Source of the DNA: Strobilurus pachycystidiatus
Taxonomy: Eukaryota > Basidiomycota > Agaricomycetes > Agaricales > Physalacriaceae
DNA length: 64,000 nucleotides
Assembly: GCA_019915135.1 (NCBI GenBank)
Contig: JAHLMK010000016.1
Span: 186,001 to 250,000, forward strand
Direction: 5' to 3'
The stretch's first letter is position 1. The number at the start of each line of letters is the position of its first letter. The notes under the pieces are model-generated. The model was not told where the DNA came from, did no database searches, and saw only the letters and a list, made by a program, of their open reading frames with translations. Shown here one piece after another: positions 24,301-34,479 of the stretch. A program made the translations under genes and the position numbers.

Positions 24301-24911
24301 CATTTATGGGCGTTGACGTTTATTATTCATTCAAGTTTGGACGAGAGGGAATCACAGATGACTTTGAAGTTCGGGATGTGGTCAAAGCAACTCCACTGGA
24401 CGGTGGGCGATTTGACACTGTCATTGTTCTTACCGGCGATGATGCTGAGAACGTGGGCCTTCAAGGTAATTGATCTCTTTCATGTATTCATTGTTCAATC
24501 ACTCACTGTTGATTAGGTACTCGTGTCGGCCGTGTTCATGTCATCTTCAAACTTCCTGCAAAGATGACATTACATGGTGTTGCCTTGAACACTCCCGAAC
24601 ATTGGCCACGATATCCATTAGCATATATTGAGTGGTATACCAAGCCCTCTTTGACTGCTAAGGCTGCTCGCACTCATCGCTTACCTTCCCTCGCCAAAGC
24701 CTACTTGCCAGATCACATCAAAAGGCAATGGTCCATTATTCCTTTGATCAATATTCGTCAAAGTGCCCACCTGACACCAAATTGGGTGAAGTGTTCGCCA
24801 GATCAGTGGGACATTCCTATCTCAAAGAGCTCAGTATTAGATACCTGTGACGAATTTTTACTTAATAATTGGCTTAGTATATATACTTATCAAACTATTT
24901 ATCTAGCTTAG
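21399..24911 (+). CDS. Plavaka-type transposase
   Basis: About 1,090 aa in six exons, with introns near 22278-22329, 22627-22677, 23674-23722, 23975-24027 and 24465-24516. An alternative ATG at 21441 gives MPPQLVPCENPECSRRF. The N-terminal finger (C-x4-C...H) has the form CENPECSRRFATVGGMRSH. Family hallmarks follow: VREKLGLSYSTTRGLHKIVD, STDKTQLTQFSG, AYPVYLTLGNIPSHLRRKPS, ACILVGYLPI, MTSGDGAVRMVHPILASYV, YPEQCLVTCAKYGSCPKC, TPDVLHQLYQGVLKHLIDW, and EMFERLHIDFSKKGWRASN. These match Plavaka transposases of Agaricomycetes, which I place near EnSpm/CACTA. No frameshift or internal stop is seen, so the element may be autonomous. Confidence 0.88.
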
Positions 24912-25214
24912 ATAGAATTACATAGAAACTGATTGATAGTACTTTGAAGTAGTTTTTATTCAATTCGATATATTAAGTTGATTAGAAATACTTACAAGTC
25001 ATTGCATGAGAGACATAAGCTTGAAGGTAACACATAGCAACTGAAGATATATGTTTTGTTGCTATTAAACTGCAAGTATTTGTATACAACTTGCAGCGTC
25101 TTCAAGCTATTGCATAGCTGCTATCATCTTGTAGTTACTTTGTAACACTTTTGGGGCTTGAGGGTACTTTGACAGCTTTATAGCAGATGCGACTAATCTA
25201 TCAGCTTTGAGTCA
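24912..25214. other. Right subterminal arm of Plavaka element
   Basis: AT-rich noncoding arm between the transposase stop and the right TIR. It contains ACTTGCA, CTTCAAG and TACTTTG-type short repeats like the left arm. Confidence 0.5.
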
Positions 25215-25242
25215 ACTTAAGATAATAGGGCGTTTCCTGATG
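25215..25242 (-). repeat. Right terminal inverted repeat of Plavaka element
   Basis: Read on the minus strand it begins CATCAGGAAACGCC and ends ATCTTAAGT. It is followed on the plus strand by the TA duplication and the host transposase gene. Confidence 0.8.
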
Positions 25243-26349
25243 TATCCCTCCACCGTACCAAAGGAGGATAATCGAGTCTTATCTGCGTAGATGATGAAGC
25301 AGAGTGGCTTCGCATCTGGGGGAATTTTGCTCTGCATATCCCACCAGTGGTCACCAGTCCATGGTTCGTGATAGAAGCGATCGAAGTCCTGACCATTAAA
25401 GATTTCGAGCTTACGCGCGTCCCATGTGAGATGCGGTGTGAGGACTGGATCCCGCAGTAGCTCCTGAGCCCATTGCCACAGATCGCAATGGAAGACCTTG
25501 TACGCGTATTGGAAAGTGTTGTATTTGATGAGAAACGAAGATTCTCGGAACTAACATGGCAGACTTGAGACCAACTACCATAGTAGAAGCAAGAACCATA
25601 CCTGTGTCCGTAGATGGGAAGCTCCCTCCCAGGTTGCTTTCCAGGAGGCGTAAGTTTGGAGGATGAGCTTTTCCTCTCCACGCTGTACTCTCTCGAAAAG
25701 TAGAAATAAATCGTCAATCGCACTTCTATTCAGTCCCTGTCCTAGAATGAACTCGGAAACATCAAAATCTAAGCGGGATGGGAAGGGTCTCCAGGGATTT
25801 GGATCAATCGGAGCTTCTATTCTCGTGTCGTTTCCTGTCTTGTAGTCTCTGAAATGCTCCGTGGTTGTCGAACGACCACTTGAGGGGTGGAAGGTAGTCC
25901 GGATATCATTGAACTGGAATTCTGGCTCTGATTGTGGCTCAAAGGTCGAATGGAACACTGCTGTGGTGTTCAAGTCGTCACAGAACGCCTCATATACATC
26001 GTCCACATGTTTATCCTCAGATTCAACTACAGGTACATCAGTATATTTCGAGTACGGATGATGAAACTTAGGTGTGTACTGGTTCTAGTAGCCGTCGTAT
26101 AGATCCTACTTTTGTCAAGTGCAAAGGCCTGTTTCTGCTGATCCAGTAGGGCCTTTCGTTCTTCGGAATCTCAGAGATTTGTAATCGAGACAACACAGAA
26201 CACGTACGCCGCTCCATTCTTTTCTGCAACACTAGGCTCTCTGTTAAGGTATCACTCAACTTCGTTCGCATTTTGCGTTCGCACGCCAACATGTGGATTT
26301 TGATCTTCTTCCAGCCAGTCTTGCCACATAATGCGCATGCGACGTCCAT
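25243..26349 (-). pseudogene. 5' half of Plavaka-superfamily-like transposase
   Basis: N-terminal half of the gene whose 3' half is at 12599-15069. It opens with a zinc-finger-like MDVACALCGKTGWKKIKIHM, then an acidic linker, PNPWRPFPSRLDFDVSEFIL, and after an intron near 25575 the segment KYNTFQYAYKVFHCDLWQW, TWDARKLEIFNGQDFDRFYH, GDHWWDMQSKIPPDAKPLCF, IIYADKTRLSSFGTVEGY. The 'YADKTRLSSFGT' motif normally precedes 'PVIARLANLP', which is precisely where the 3' half starts. Near 26085-26100 the first and second coding blocks do not join in one frame by an obvious intron, so a small frameshift may predate the insertion. Confidence 0.7.
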
Positions 26350-26369
26350 AATGAGGGAGAGATTTCAAA

Positions 26370-27160
26370 GGAACGGAGTACATTCGGAGATTATTATGCA
26401 TAGAGCCTCCCTATCTTGTTATCTACTTTGAGACGCTGAAGCGGAAAAATTTCATGAGGACTGCAGTACGGAACCATGAGGAAAACTCACATATTCTCCG
26501 ACGGAAGAGCTCCCGTAAGGTATTGCTCCTGATTGCTCATATCTGGCACCTGTGATCAATAATTGGAGTGATTATCGAGAGATCTACTCGACTGAAACTT
26601 ACGATGGAAGGTTCTAGGACCACTAGACTGTCCGGAGATACTGTGGGCCTAGACTGCGTGATATGGCAGTACAAGGGATATATGTGTTGAGGCGTCGACG
26701 CAGCCTTCACGTTGTCACTGAAAAGATCTTGGATTTAGAGTCAGTATTGAGTCCGAATGGTACTATGAGATGTTATACCGAGTGAAAGAGATTGATTCAG
26801 AGATGTTCCAGAGATCTGGGAGTCTGCCATATCGACAAAATAAGGTGGTGAGTGCTCGTAGATGGGTCCTTCGCCTTCCAGCAGCTTCTTGAACAAGACA
26901 GATCGTTAAGAATTCTCATCAAGAGGCACACATGACGATACGGAGAGCAAAAGATGTACTACTGTCAGAGCAGATTGCCGGATAAGAGGTGTTGTTCAGG
27001 TTAGAGGACGGTGCTAGTCCTTTCATGGCCTCTCCACCTGGGGTAAATCGGTCAAACCTCGCTCTGGTCGGAGAAATACACGAGAAAGACGTGTTGTTGA
27101 AGGAGATTTCCGGATAAAACGTGTTTGCGGACCTCCAACAACCATAATGGTAAGAGGATA
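26370..27160 (-). CDS. Possible small gene, uncertain
   Basis: Minus-strand pieces resemble exons: a block with PIYEHSPPYFVDMADSQ, then AASTPQHIYPLYCHITQ, then VPDMSNQEQYLTGALPS, separated by gtaagt-type donors and cag/aag acceptors. A stop is near 26370. The start is not clear (perhaps Met near 27154) and no domain is recognised. These could also be leader exons of the transposase half. Confidence 0.25.
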
Positions 27161-27388
27161 AGGCTGAGATGAGCTCGAATTTGGAAATTGCCAAGCACGT
27201 GGTAGCGGTTCAAGATGCCATGTGATATACACACCTTACTTCCTCTCTCTGACACCGCTTACTCGTTCGCACCCTCTCATGACGGCGTTCAACTTCATTG
27301 GCTATCCAGCTACATATATTCCCCGTCTTATCAGTCCTCATGTCTTTGGTGATCGGTCACGGGAAAATGCGGCAAGACTCCTTTTCCC

Positions 27389-27396
27389 TTATAAAG
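27389..27396 (+). promoter_or_regulatory. TATA box of 27.4-kb gene
   Basis: CCCTTATAAAGAGCC lies 54 nt upstream of the ATG at 27450. Confidence 0.6.
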
Positions 27397-27449
27397 AGCC
27401 CCATACACCGTCAAGTCCTAGGAAGACGTTTCCTCTCTTGACCTTCGTG

Positions 27450-28281
27450 ATGAGCCAACAGGCAAGCTCACTCTTATATTTTACTTGACCTTCTAACACT
27501 ATACTAGGCTGAAATGGACATGCAAGCGCCTGATGGAGCCCGAGCAGTCACACCACCGTACCAACCTCGTTCGACATCGATCGCTCAGATGAGTCCTGGA
27601 GGTTCAGCGTTAGTCTTGGATCATTTTGCTGTCGACTTATATGAGCTCACCCTGATTCAGAATCATGACCAGTCCAGACGGTTCCCAAAGGTCCTCACTT
27701 AATCAAACCACATCGGTGTAAGTTAATTGAGCCATGAGAGCTACGGATCTCATCAGTAATACTCCTAGACCTTCAGGATTGCACCGGTCTCATTCGCGAT
27801 CTTCCACTCCCGATAGCATTCCACGCTCTTCTACCCCGGATAGCCTGAGGGACTTGAGTGGCGGCCATGCCTCGTAAGTCCACCTACCCATGTCAAATTT
27901 CCTCAAATTGATTCTCGCAGTCATAACCTATCCTTCAGCTCCAGCCAAGGGGAGGACTTTTCTGCTCAGCTTGAAGGAATCACGGACAGTCCTATGGTGT
28001 TTACGCACCGTCTTCCACCACATTCTGCGCCCTTGCCACTTCAATGGACCACCGCATCGCAGGAGGATCTGTCCCCTCGGAATGACAGACTCGCTATCCT
28101 CAGTCATGAGGTGGATCAGTTACGAGCAACCGTCTTCACGCTTCGAGACCTGCTTGATGTTGTTTTGAGAGAGCTTCCTCTCACGAGTCAGGCGCGTACC
28201 TTTGTGCAGGGTACGTTGCGGCCGCTATACCCTCAGGAAGCTCAACACGAGCCTCGACCTCATCGGGATCGTGACACCTAA
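27450..28281 (+). CDS. Small uncharacterised protein with C-terminal coiled coil
   Basis: Five exons can be joined in phase from ATG 27450 to TAA at 28279-28281, giving about 230 aa. The first intron is GC-AG (CAG|gcaagc...ctag). The N-terminal part is Pro/Ser-rich with HSRSSTPDSIPRSSTPDSL. The last exon encodes a leucine-rich heptad stretch (LAILSHEVDQLRATVFTL, RDLLDVVLRELPL) and a charged tail. No family is recognised. It is divergent from the 5' half of the split transposase and may be cargo of that outer element. Confidence 0.6.
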
Positions 28282-28528
28282 GGATCGAGTAAAGCGAGTA
28301 GGTCCGAAGCGGCGTATGGTTTTGAATTGTCATAGTAGAAAGTGTAGAATTTGTCGTAGATTCTGACCAATACATGTAATACCTCCTCATTCAGCAGCAA
28401 CTTGAATTGAATATTAGTGAGAGAGAGTCGGGAGGAGCGTCGAACACAGACAGTTGTTATCAGCCTAGATATTTCCTAGGTGGACGCCCATCTGCTGCTA
28501 TGGAGCACTACTATTACTTTCTTCTGAA

Positions 28529-28606
28529 GTCTCCTTAGCTTATTGGTAGTGGCTCTCGCGCGTAAGTATCCCAGCCTTTGTAGTCTTAAGATCGAATCCC
28601 GGTACT
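28529..28606 (+). other. tRNA-like sequence with Pol III A and B boxes
   Basis: TTAGCTTATTGGTAGTGG resembles an A box and AGATCGAATCCCG a B box, about 50 nt apart. The ends do not pair as an acceptor stem, so this is more likely a tRNA-derived SINE head or decayed tRNA than a working tRNA. Confidence 0.35.
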
Positions 28607-28692
28607 GTAAATATTTAACTGTAGCTTAGTAAGAAAATGACATCACTTGTTTACAACTAAAACCGTTCACAATCAAGTCGGCAGGCCGGCTT

Positions 28693-28793
28693 CACATCGT
28701 AAGCCAACATCGTAAGTCACCCTAACATCGTAAGTCAACCCCACATTGTAAGTCAACCCCACATTGTAAGTCCAAACTCAACATCGTAAGCCG
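28693..28793. repeat. Minisatellite of ACATCGTAAGTCAACCCC units
   Basis: Six imperfect copies of ACATCGTAAG or ACATTGTAAG followed by CCAACC-like spacers, period 13-20 bp. Confidence 0.7.
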
Positions 28794-29024
28794 GTCAAGT
28801 TAAGCAAGGTAAGTAATAATTAAACCAGTCAACTCTAAGAGTCAAGTCAGAACAGGTAACTAACTAAGCACGTCAAGAGTCAAAGTAAGGAACGACAAGT
28901 GAGAGTAAAAAGTATCATTGAGCCTTTGTTAACCAAGTAAAACCAACTACAGAGGCGAAACAGTAAGCCTTGGGCTTCAACAAGGCTTGAGTAACAGTCC
29001 TCTTTTTGACACTGTTTCCTGGGA

Positions 29025-29201
29025 CATTATAATGTCTCCACTCCCCTGGGCCGGAGCACAGGGACCCTGATTATAACGGGCATTATAAGGCAGGATTATA
29101 ATCTCGGCCGAACATTATAATTCGGGACCTTTCGCTTATGACCGGTTATAATCCATCCGGCGGCATACCGGCATCATTTGGGCTTATGATGCAATATAAT
29201 C
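29025..29201. repeat. Cluster of seven TTATAAT-type motifs
   Basis: CATTATAATG, GATTATAACG, CATTATAAGG, GATTATAATC, CATTATAATT, GGTTATAATC and CAATATAATC occur within about 180 bp. The cluster resembles the one at 5087-5183 in motif and, at its end, in a GATGCA..AT(T)ATAATC arrangement in the same orientation. Confidence 0.55.
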
Positions 29202-30459
29202 TCCGCCCCGAAAGTCCGACATACTACTCGCGATTCGAGGCTGGAAACAAACTGATACCCAACTGAAACCAGCCTTGCCCCCATGGCAAGTGGGGAACCC
29301 GTCCCCCGTCTCCGTGTCCCCATCCCTTGGGGTAAACTGATGATGGATGGGCGTGGATAAACCGCAACGGGTCGCGCACTGACACTGACTCGGATCAGAG
29401 TGATTCGTTATCCGTATCCATGACATTGACGTTATGTGCACGTCCGGTCTGCACAAGGATGTGTCAACTTTTAAGGGAAGGAAGGTCGGGGACTCGGACC
29501 GGACCGTTTGATGTGTACTGTAGCGCCACGTCAAGGGCCCTCTCGCATATCAACCAGTGCCCAAATGCCGGAGGGCGTTCAATCCACTGGGATCACCCAT
29601 GCCATGGGATGTGCCTGGAATGACTCAGCTAAAATACGTGAGCACATTTGTCGGTTCCCGTGAGTCAGCCCCGCCTGCCGCCAACACCCGCTCCTTCCCG
29701 CCGCCCATTTACCGTTGACGACTGTCTATGAGTATCCTCGTTACCTCCCCCCAAACCATCGCCATCTGCGGCCGCCATTATCGCCACTTTGGAAGTTCAC
29801 AGTGATCCAAGGTTGCGCCCACTCAGCGTCCACTTCTCAGGTTCCGGGACGACTTGGCTGGCTAGAATCATGCCGCCCGATGCGACTTCAAGTTGCAGAG
29901 TTCTCGGGCTGATTTGGTGGGTTGTTTGTTCAGTTGAGAAATCAGACAGGCATTTCTATGAGAGCATGGTGTGCCTTTCCAATTCATCTTGTCGGCAATT
30001 ATCGCATACCCTACTCAGTACTGCGTCCTGACTGTGCAACCGAGCGCGTACCAAGATGTCTGGTCACAGGCCACACCAGCCCCGCTGTTCCTACTGCACT
30101 CCACTCTTTGCTTTTACTGTCTTGCTACAATGCCTATGCCTCGCTGTGGTGTACTTAGAAAGTCTTGAAGCGTCACTACATTGTTGCTATTGAACATTGT
30201 GTATGGATATACTGTATCACCACTGAGAATGAATCAGGAATGAGAAGGTGGCGCGTCGCAGAGGCGCATGAAAGGGCGGGCACTTCATAATGATGATGAC
30301 AGCAGACATTATGTCTTTTCAATGACAAGGCGATTCCGGGAAGTCCCGATTCCATGGGATGGAATGATCCCAGCGGGCTGAACCCTGTGAAATGCCGAGA
30401 GGCCTAGCCTATGTACATACATAGTCACTCACATGACTCATGCCCCCCACGGCCCACGG

Positions 30460-31410
30460 GTACGGTGCACAGGAAGGGTCAGGATTAAATTTCGCATACG
30501 GTTGTCACACATCCTCATTTCTGTTGCCGAGGTGCGGTCTATCATGTCATTTGATCGTCATCGCCGTACGTCCCGCCCAGTGTCCGATATCTGAATCCCG
30601 CCCGCCATCCCGCCCGCCACTACAGGGTTCTGCTAGCCAAGGCCGTGCCTCAAGTCCCCACAACCTAGCTCTGCACTCCTCCATATTATTATTATTATTA
30701 TTATCATAACTGCAATAGAGCGTCTTTTTTGGTGAACTCGTGGAAAATTCAAAATTGGAGACAGCGACGGAAATCCTGCTTCGGTCATCTTCACATCAAG
30801 AAGTATACTTAGCAGATATAATTAGACAAAGAAAGACAGGTTTCTCGTATCTGATTCCATTGTATATAGTCATGCGACGGTACGTGATTCAGAAGGAGAG
30901 GCAGACCTTTGCACGACATAGTGACCATTGTCCGAGGTCGCGCGCGAGAGCACGTATGCACTGTTTCGGAGCAACTGTAATCTTCAGCGCCGTCCGTCAG
31001 CCTCTTTGGGAGCTCGATATATACCATCCCGCCGCTATGGAGACCGCGAGGGTCGGGTTAGGTCTTCGTTTGATCGGCCCGACAAAATCTCACTCGGTGA
31101 GATACAACAGCATCGAGCCCTAACCCTAGGCCGGAATTTTCCGAAAACCCTATCGCATCATGTAGCAGCATGCCGCCCCTTGCATGATAGCTCTAGTGAG
31201 TCGGAACAGTGCAATTGGGGACCTGGCAGACTTAGTGGGACCAGCGACGGTGAGAACAACGGCAAAAACGACGGCGGCAGCGACAAAAATGGGCACAATC
31301 AAGGCACAAAAGGGAGGGGCATGACATAATAGACCGGGCCTCGGCACCAGAAAGAGGATGTGTGACAACAGTATGCGAAATTTAATCCTGACCCTTCCTG
31401 TGCACCGTAC
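30460..31410. mobile_element. 951-bp nonautonomous element with long inverted repeats
   Basis: The first 91 bp (30460-30550) and the reverse complement of 31321-31410 are nearly identical. Forty leading bases agree exactly (starting GTACGGTGCACAGGAAGGG), with five mismatches and one 1-base gap later. ACGG flanks both sides (30456-30459 and 31411-31414) as a possible 4-bp duplication; a TA duplication one base inward is an alternative reading. No transposase is encoded. Confidence 0.72.
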
Positions 31411-33948
31411 ACGGGGCTAGGTGATTTGCCCCGTAATGGACGGATGGACAGCGGTCTCTTTAACGAGTACGTATGTCACTACCACAAACAGGCGTGAGTG
31501 CCAGTGGCGGCGGGTTGACAGGATCTTCAAGTACTTACGTTCTGCTCTCGGTATGTTATAGATACGCGGGATCGGGGGGACGGGCGGTCTGAATCATGGC
31601 TTGAATGGAATGTCGGTGTGTTCCTCACGCCCCGAAGCTCCGAAGATGAGTGGCGGGATGACGGTAGCTGCTATAGAGACCGAATTCGAATCAGCGGAGA
31701 AACAGACACCCAGACGGATGTGGGTGCGTTGGTACCTCACGGTAAGTTCGCCACTTGCCAGTGCCCGCAGCGTTCTTTCGAGAGTTTCTCTGCAGTGTAC
31801 CTTGACCGCGCGGTTCTTATCAGTTTGCGAGTATCAGGGTTCCTGATTTCTCCACGGTCCACCCTAGCGAAGCTTCCATGTAAGTACTAGTACTGGTAGT
31901 ACTGAGCCAATTTTGCCTCGATGCGACATGATCAAGCGGCAAAGTCGGCAATTTGGGTACGTACTGGTGATCATACGGAAGTCAACAACCACTTCCGGAA
32001 ACATTGCAGCTTGATTTGCTCGACACAGGGTGTGCTGCGTAAGTAGCTTGACTTCCAACGAGTGTGTAGCTTCACACTGCACCGCAGCTTGAAACACGGC
32101 TCCCTCACTGGCAGTGCGCTATGTAGACGATCTGACTGACCCCAACATCGCTTTCAGGTTTGACTGACTTAATACACGCCCCACTTCCACCCCCGCGTCC
32201 TCGATGTGGGTCCCGGTTTCAGGGAAGATCAATGCTGGGACCATGACCAAGGACTGAAATCAGCACGACGGCGCGCAGCTTCCGATTCCCGAAACGGCCG
32301 CGACGCGACGACTGGTTCTATTGAAGAGGGCAGCCTGAATGAACGCTAGGGTGAGTTCTCCGAAGCACTTAAAACCCGATGGTCCTAGGGTCCGGCAGTT
32401 GCGGACACAAGTCCGGAAGGTCAATGTATGTGATCAGGTTTGCTTTCTACGAAGTTACAGCTACTGGCAGTGGTGCGGGTAACTTGGATGTCATCCCGCT
32501 TGCCATATCTAACCATCCTGGATACAGTTATACACTCTAACTGTTTCTGTCACCTTACCACACATTTGAGATAGCGAATGCGAGCTTTCCAGTGGCATAT
32601 ACAACATACTGGCAATGGCCGTCGCTGAGATCCTGTGTGCGGATGACACGGTGGAGGTCAGTCTCCGCCGGTGAGTTCACCACACTCTTTTCTTCGTGTT
32701 ACTCGATACACGCGACCAGGTTATGGGAATCATTGACAGCCGGGGTAGAATCATACTCATACGATGGGAATTTGATGCCGGAGAGGCAGAGATCCAAACG
32801 GTCCGAGTGGAGCGACCTCAACTGGTGTGAATCGCGACCATTGCCTGCGATGGTCCCTGTCTCATTTTCTCGAGCCTGTAATACCCCGACATGTGGAGTA
32901 TACTCATACCCCAAAACCAGTATCCCGTAAGGTAATTGGCCTTGCGATGTCAATGTCTCAAGAGTCAAGTCGTCGGCAGACTCGGTCACTGCGTACTAGT
33001 ATGCATCGACGATCCATGTGGAGCTCGAGCCGGTGTGTGTTTCATTGGAAAGATCATCATGTTCGTCGGGTATTCGACTCGAGCGTTTGACTAAAGCGTT
33101 CGTTTTTGAAACCAAACATCAAAGTGATTGAACATCCGTACGGAGCTCAGAGTTACGTTTCCGAGTCTTGCACTCGACGCCCGCTTTGGCTGTCCGCACG
33201 ATCCGGCTGAATGCGAATATCAGGAGCAGTGGGAGTTTTGATTGCATTCAGCGTGTTGGGATTACGTCTAGATGTAACTTATGAATGAGCAGAATAGTCG
33301 TACTCGGATGCGGATGCGGCATCTCAAGGTTTGGTCAATAACGCGCGAAAGACAAAAAGAACTCTGAAGGATATTTGAGCCTGGATGTTATCCGCTTCAA
33401 GTTGCGCATGGATCCTGTTGTAAGGAATCATCCCTGCCATCTTACGACACCCCGCGGCCAGTGATTATTTCCTCGGATTCCTGGATGAGAACTACTGTAG
33501 TGGATATGTCCCATGTGGAGTATACACCCTCACCTTAGATCCCATAATATCAAGGTTGCAAATCGGCGTACTCGGACCATGGCACTGCTCTACTCGGCGG
33601 TACATCTTCAAATGGCTGTATGATAAAGACCTTCTCATGGGCCGGCATCTATACCTGTGTTCTTGAGGTGATTCATTCGATTCGACCAGTGACATGGACA
33701 TTGACTCGGAGGGAAGATTTGTGAGAAACCCCATCCCGCGGGAGTGCAAGCCCAAGCCGTGTTATGATATGATGGCAATACGAAGCGCCCCCCTCTGCAG
33801 CTGACCACCGCGAATGGTATGCACGACGTTCAAGATGATACGAAAAGACAATCGGAGCAAGCTACAGACAAACAGCAAGTAAGTAATACGAGGTACGAGA
33901 TAAAGTAATGTATGGCACAATGACGACTCAACAAAAAAAAAACCCACA

Positions 33949-34447
33949 TCACCCCCCACCCCCAGCACCCTTCAACTCCCGCACCTGTCTCTCCAACCCG
34001 CGAATCATCGCTCTCAGGTCTTCCACGCCTTCCCCTCCCCCGTTCACATTCCTCCCCACACCACCCCCCGAGTCCCGCGCAGCACTCTCCAACTCCCACA
34101 CCCGCCCCCTCAGCACGCCCGCCTCCGCCCGCACATCCTTCAGCTCCCCCGTGAGGCGATCAATATCGCGTTCCTTCCTCGCGAGCTCGCGTTCGAGCCG
34201 GTCGAGGAGGTCCGCGAAGACACTGTGCTCGACGGCGGAGACTGTGGCGCGGGGGTGGGATGGCGTCGGGGCGGGGGCGGAGATGGACGGTTCAGGTGGT
34301 GGCGGGGGTACACGGGGTGTGACAGGTGAGGTGCGCGCGCCCACTTTCAGTTTCACCGGCTTGGACTGAGAAGTAGACGCAGCCCCCTCATCCCCGTCCG
34401 TATCCCGCCTAATCACCCTCCTCTTCGCCGGTCTCGCCACCTCCTCT

Positions 34448-34479
<32 letters not shown>

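Larger units (their letters stand above)
15070..25242. mobile_element. Complete 10.17-kb Plavaka-type DNA transposon
   Basis: Left end (plus strand) starts CATCTGGAAACGCC; right end, read on the minus strand, starts CATCAGGAAACGCC. Across the first 28 bp, 23 positions agree without a gap, ending in ATCTTAAGT on both sides. The element is flanked by TA (15068-15069 and 25243-25244) within a GGGATATCCC palindrome. Removing it and one TA joins two halves of another transposase in frame (E-G-Y-P-V-I-A-R). It carries a transposase (21399-24911, +) and two minus-strand cargo genes (15999-17698; 18034-20555), with subterminal noncoding arms of about 0.9 kb on the left and 0.33 kb on the right. Confidence 0.85.
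28282..33948. other. 5.7 kb without a supported gene
   Basis: Apart from the tRNA-like sequence, minisatellite, TTATAAT cluster and the 951-bp element listed separately, I see only short overlapping frames. A microsatellite of ATT units lies at about 30684-30706. Confidence 0.5.

Noticed and set aside
28690..28800. CRISPR-like array
   Set aside because: Short irregular units of 13-20 bp without unique spacers in a eukaryotic genome; it is a minisatellite.
30740..31123. 127-codon frame inside the 951-bp element
   Set aside because: No recognisable motif and the element looks nonautonomous.
32880..33530. Repeat of ATGTGGAGTATAC near 32890 and 33512
   Set aside because: Only about 13 bp shared with no extension; likely chance.
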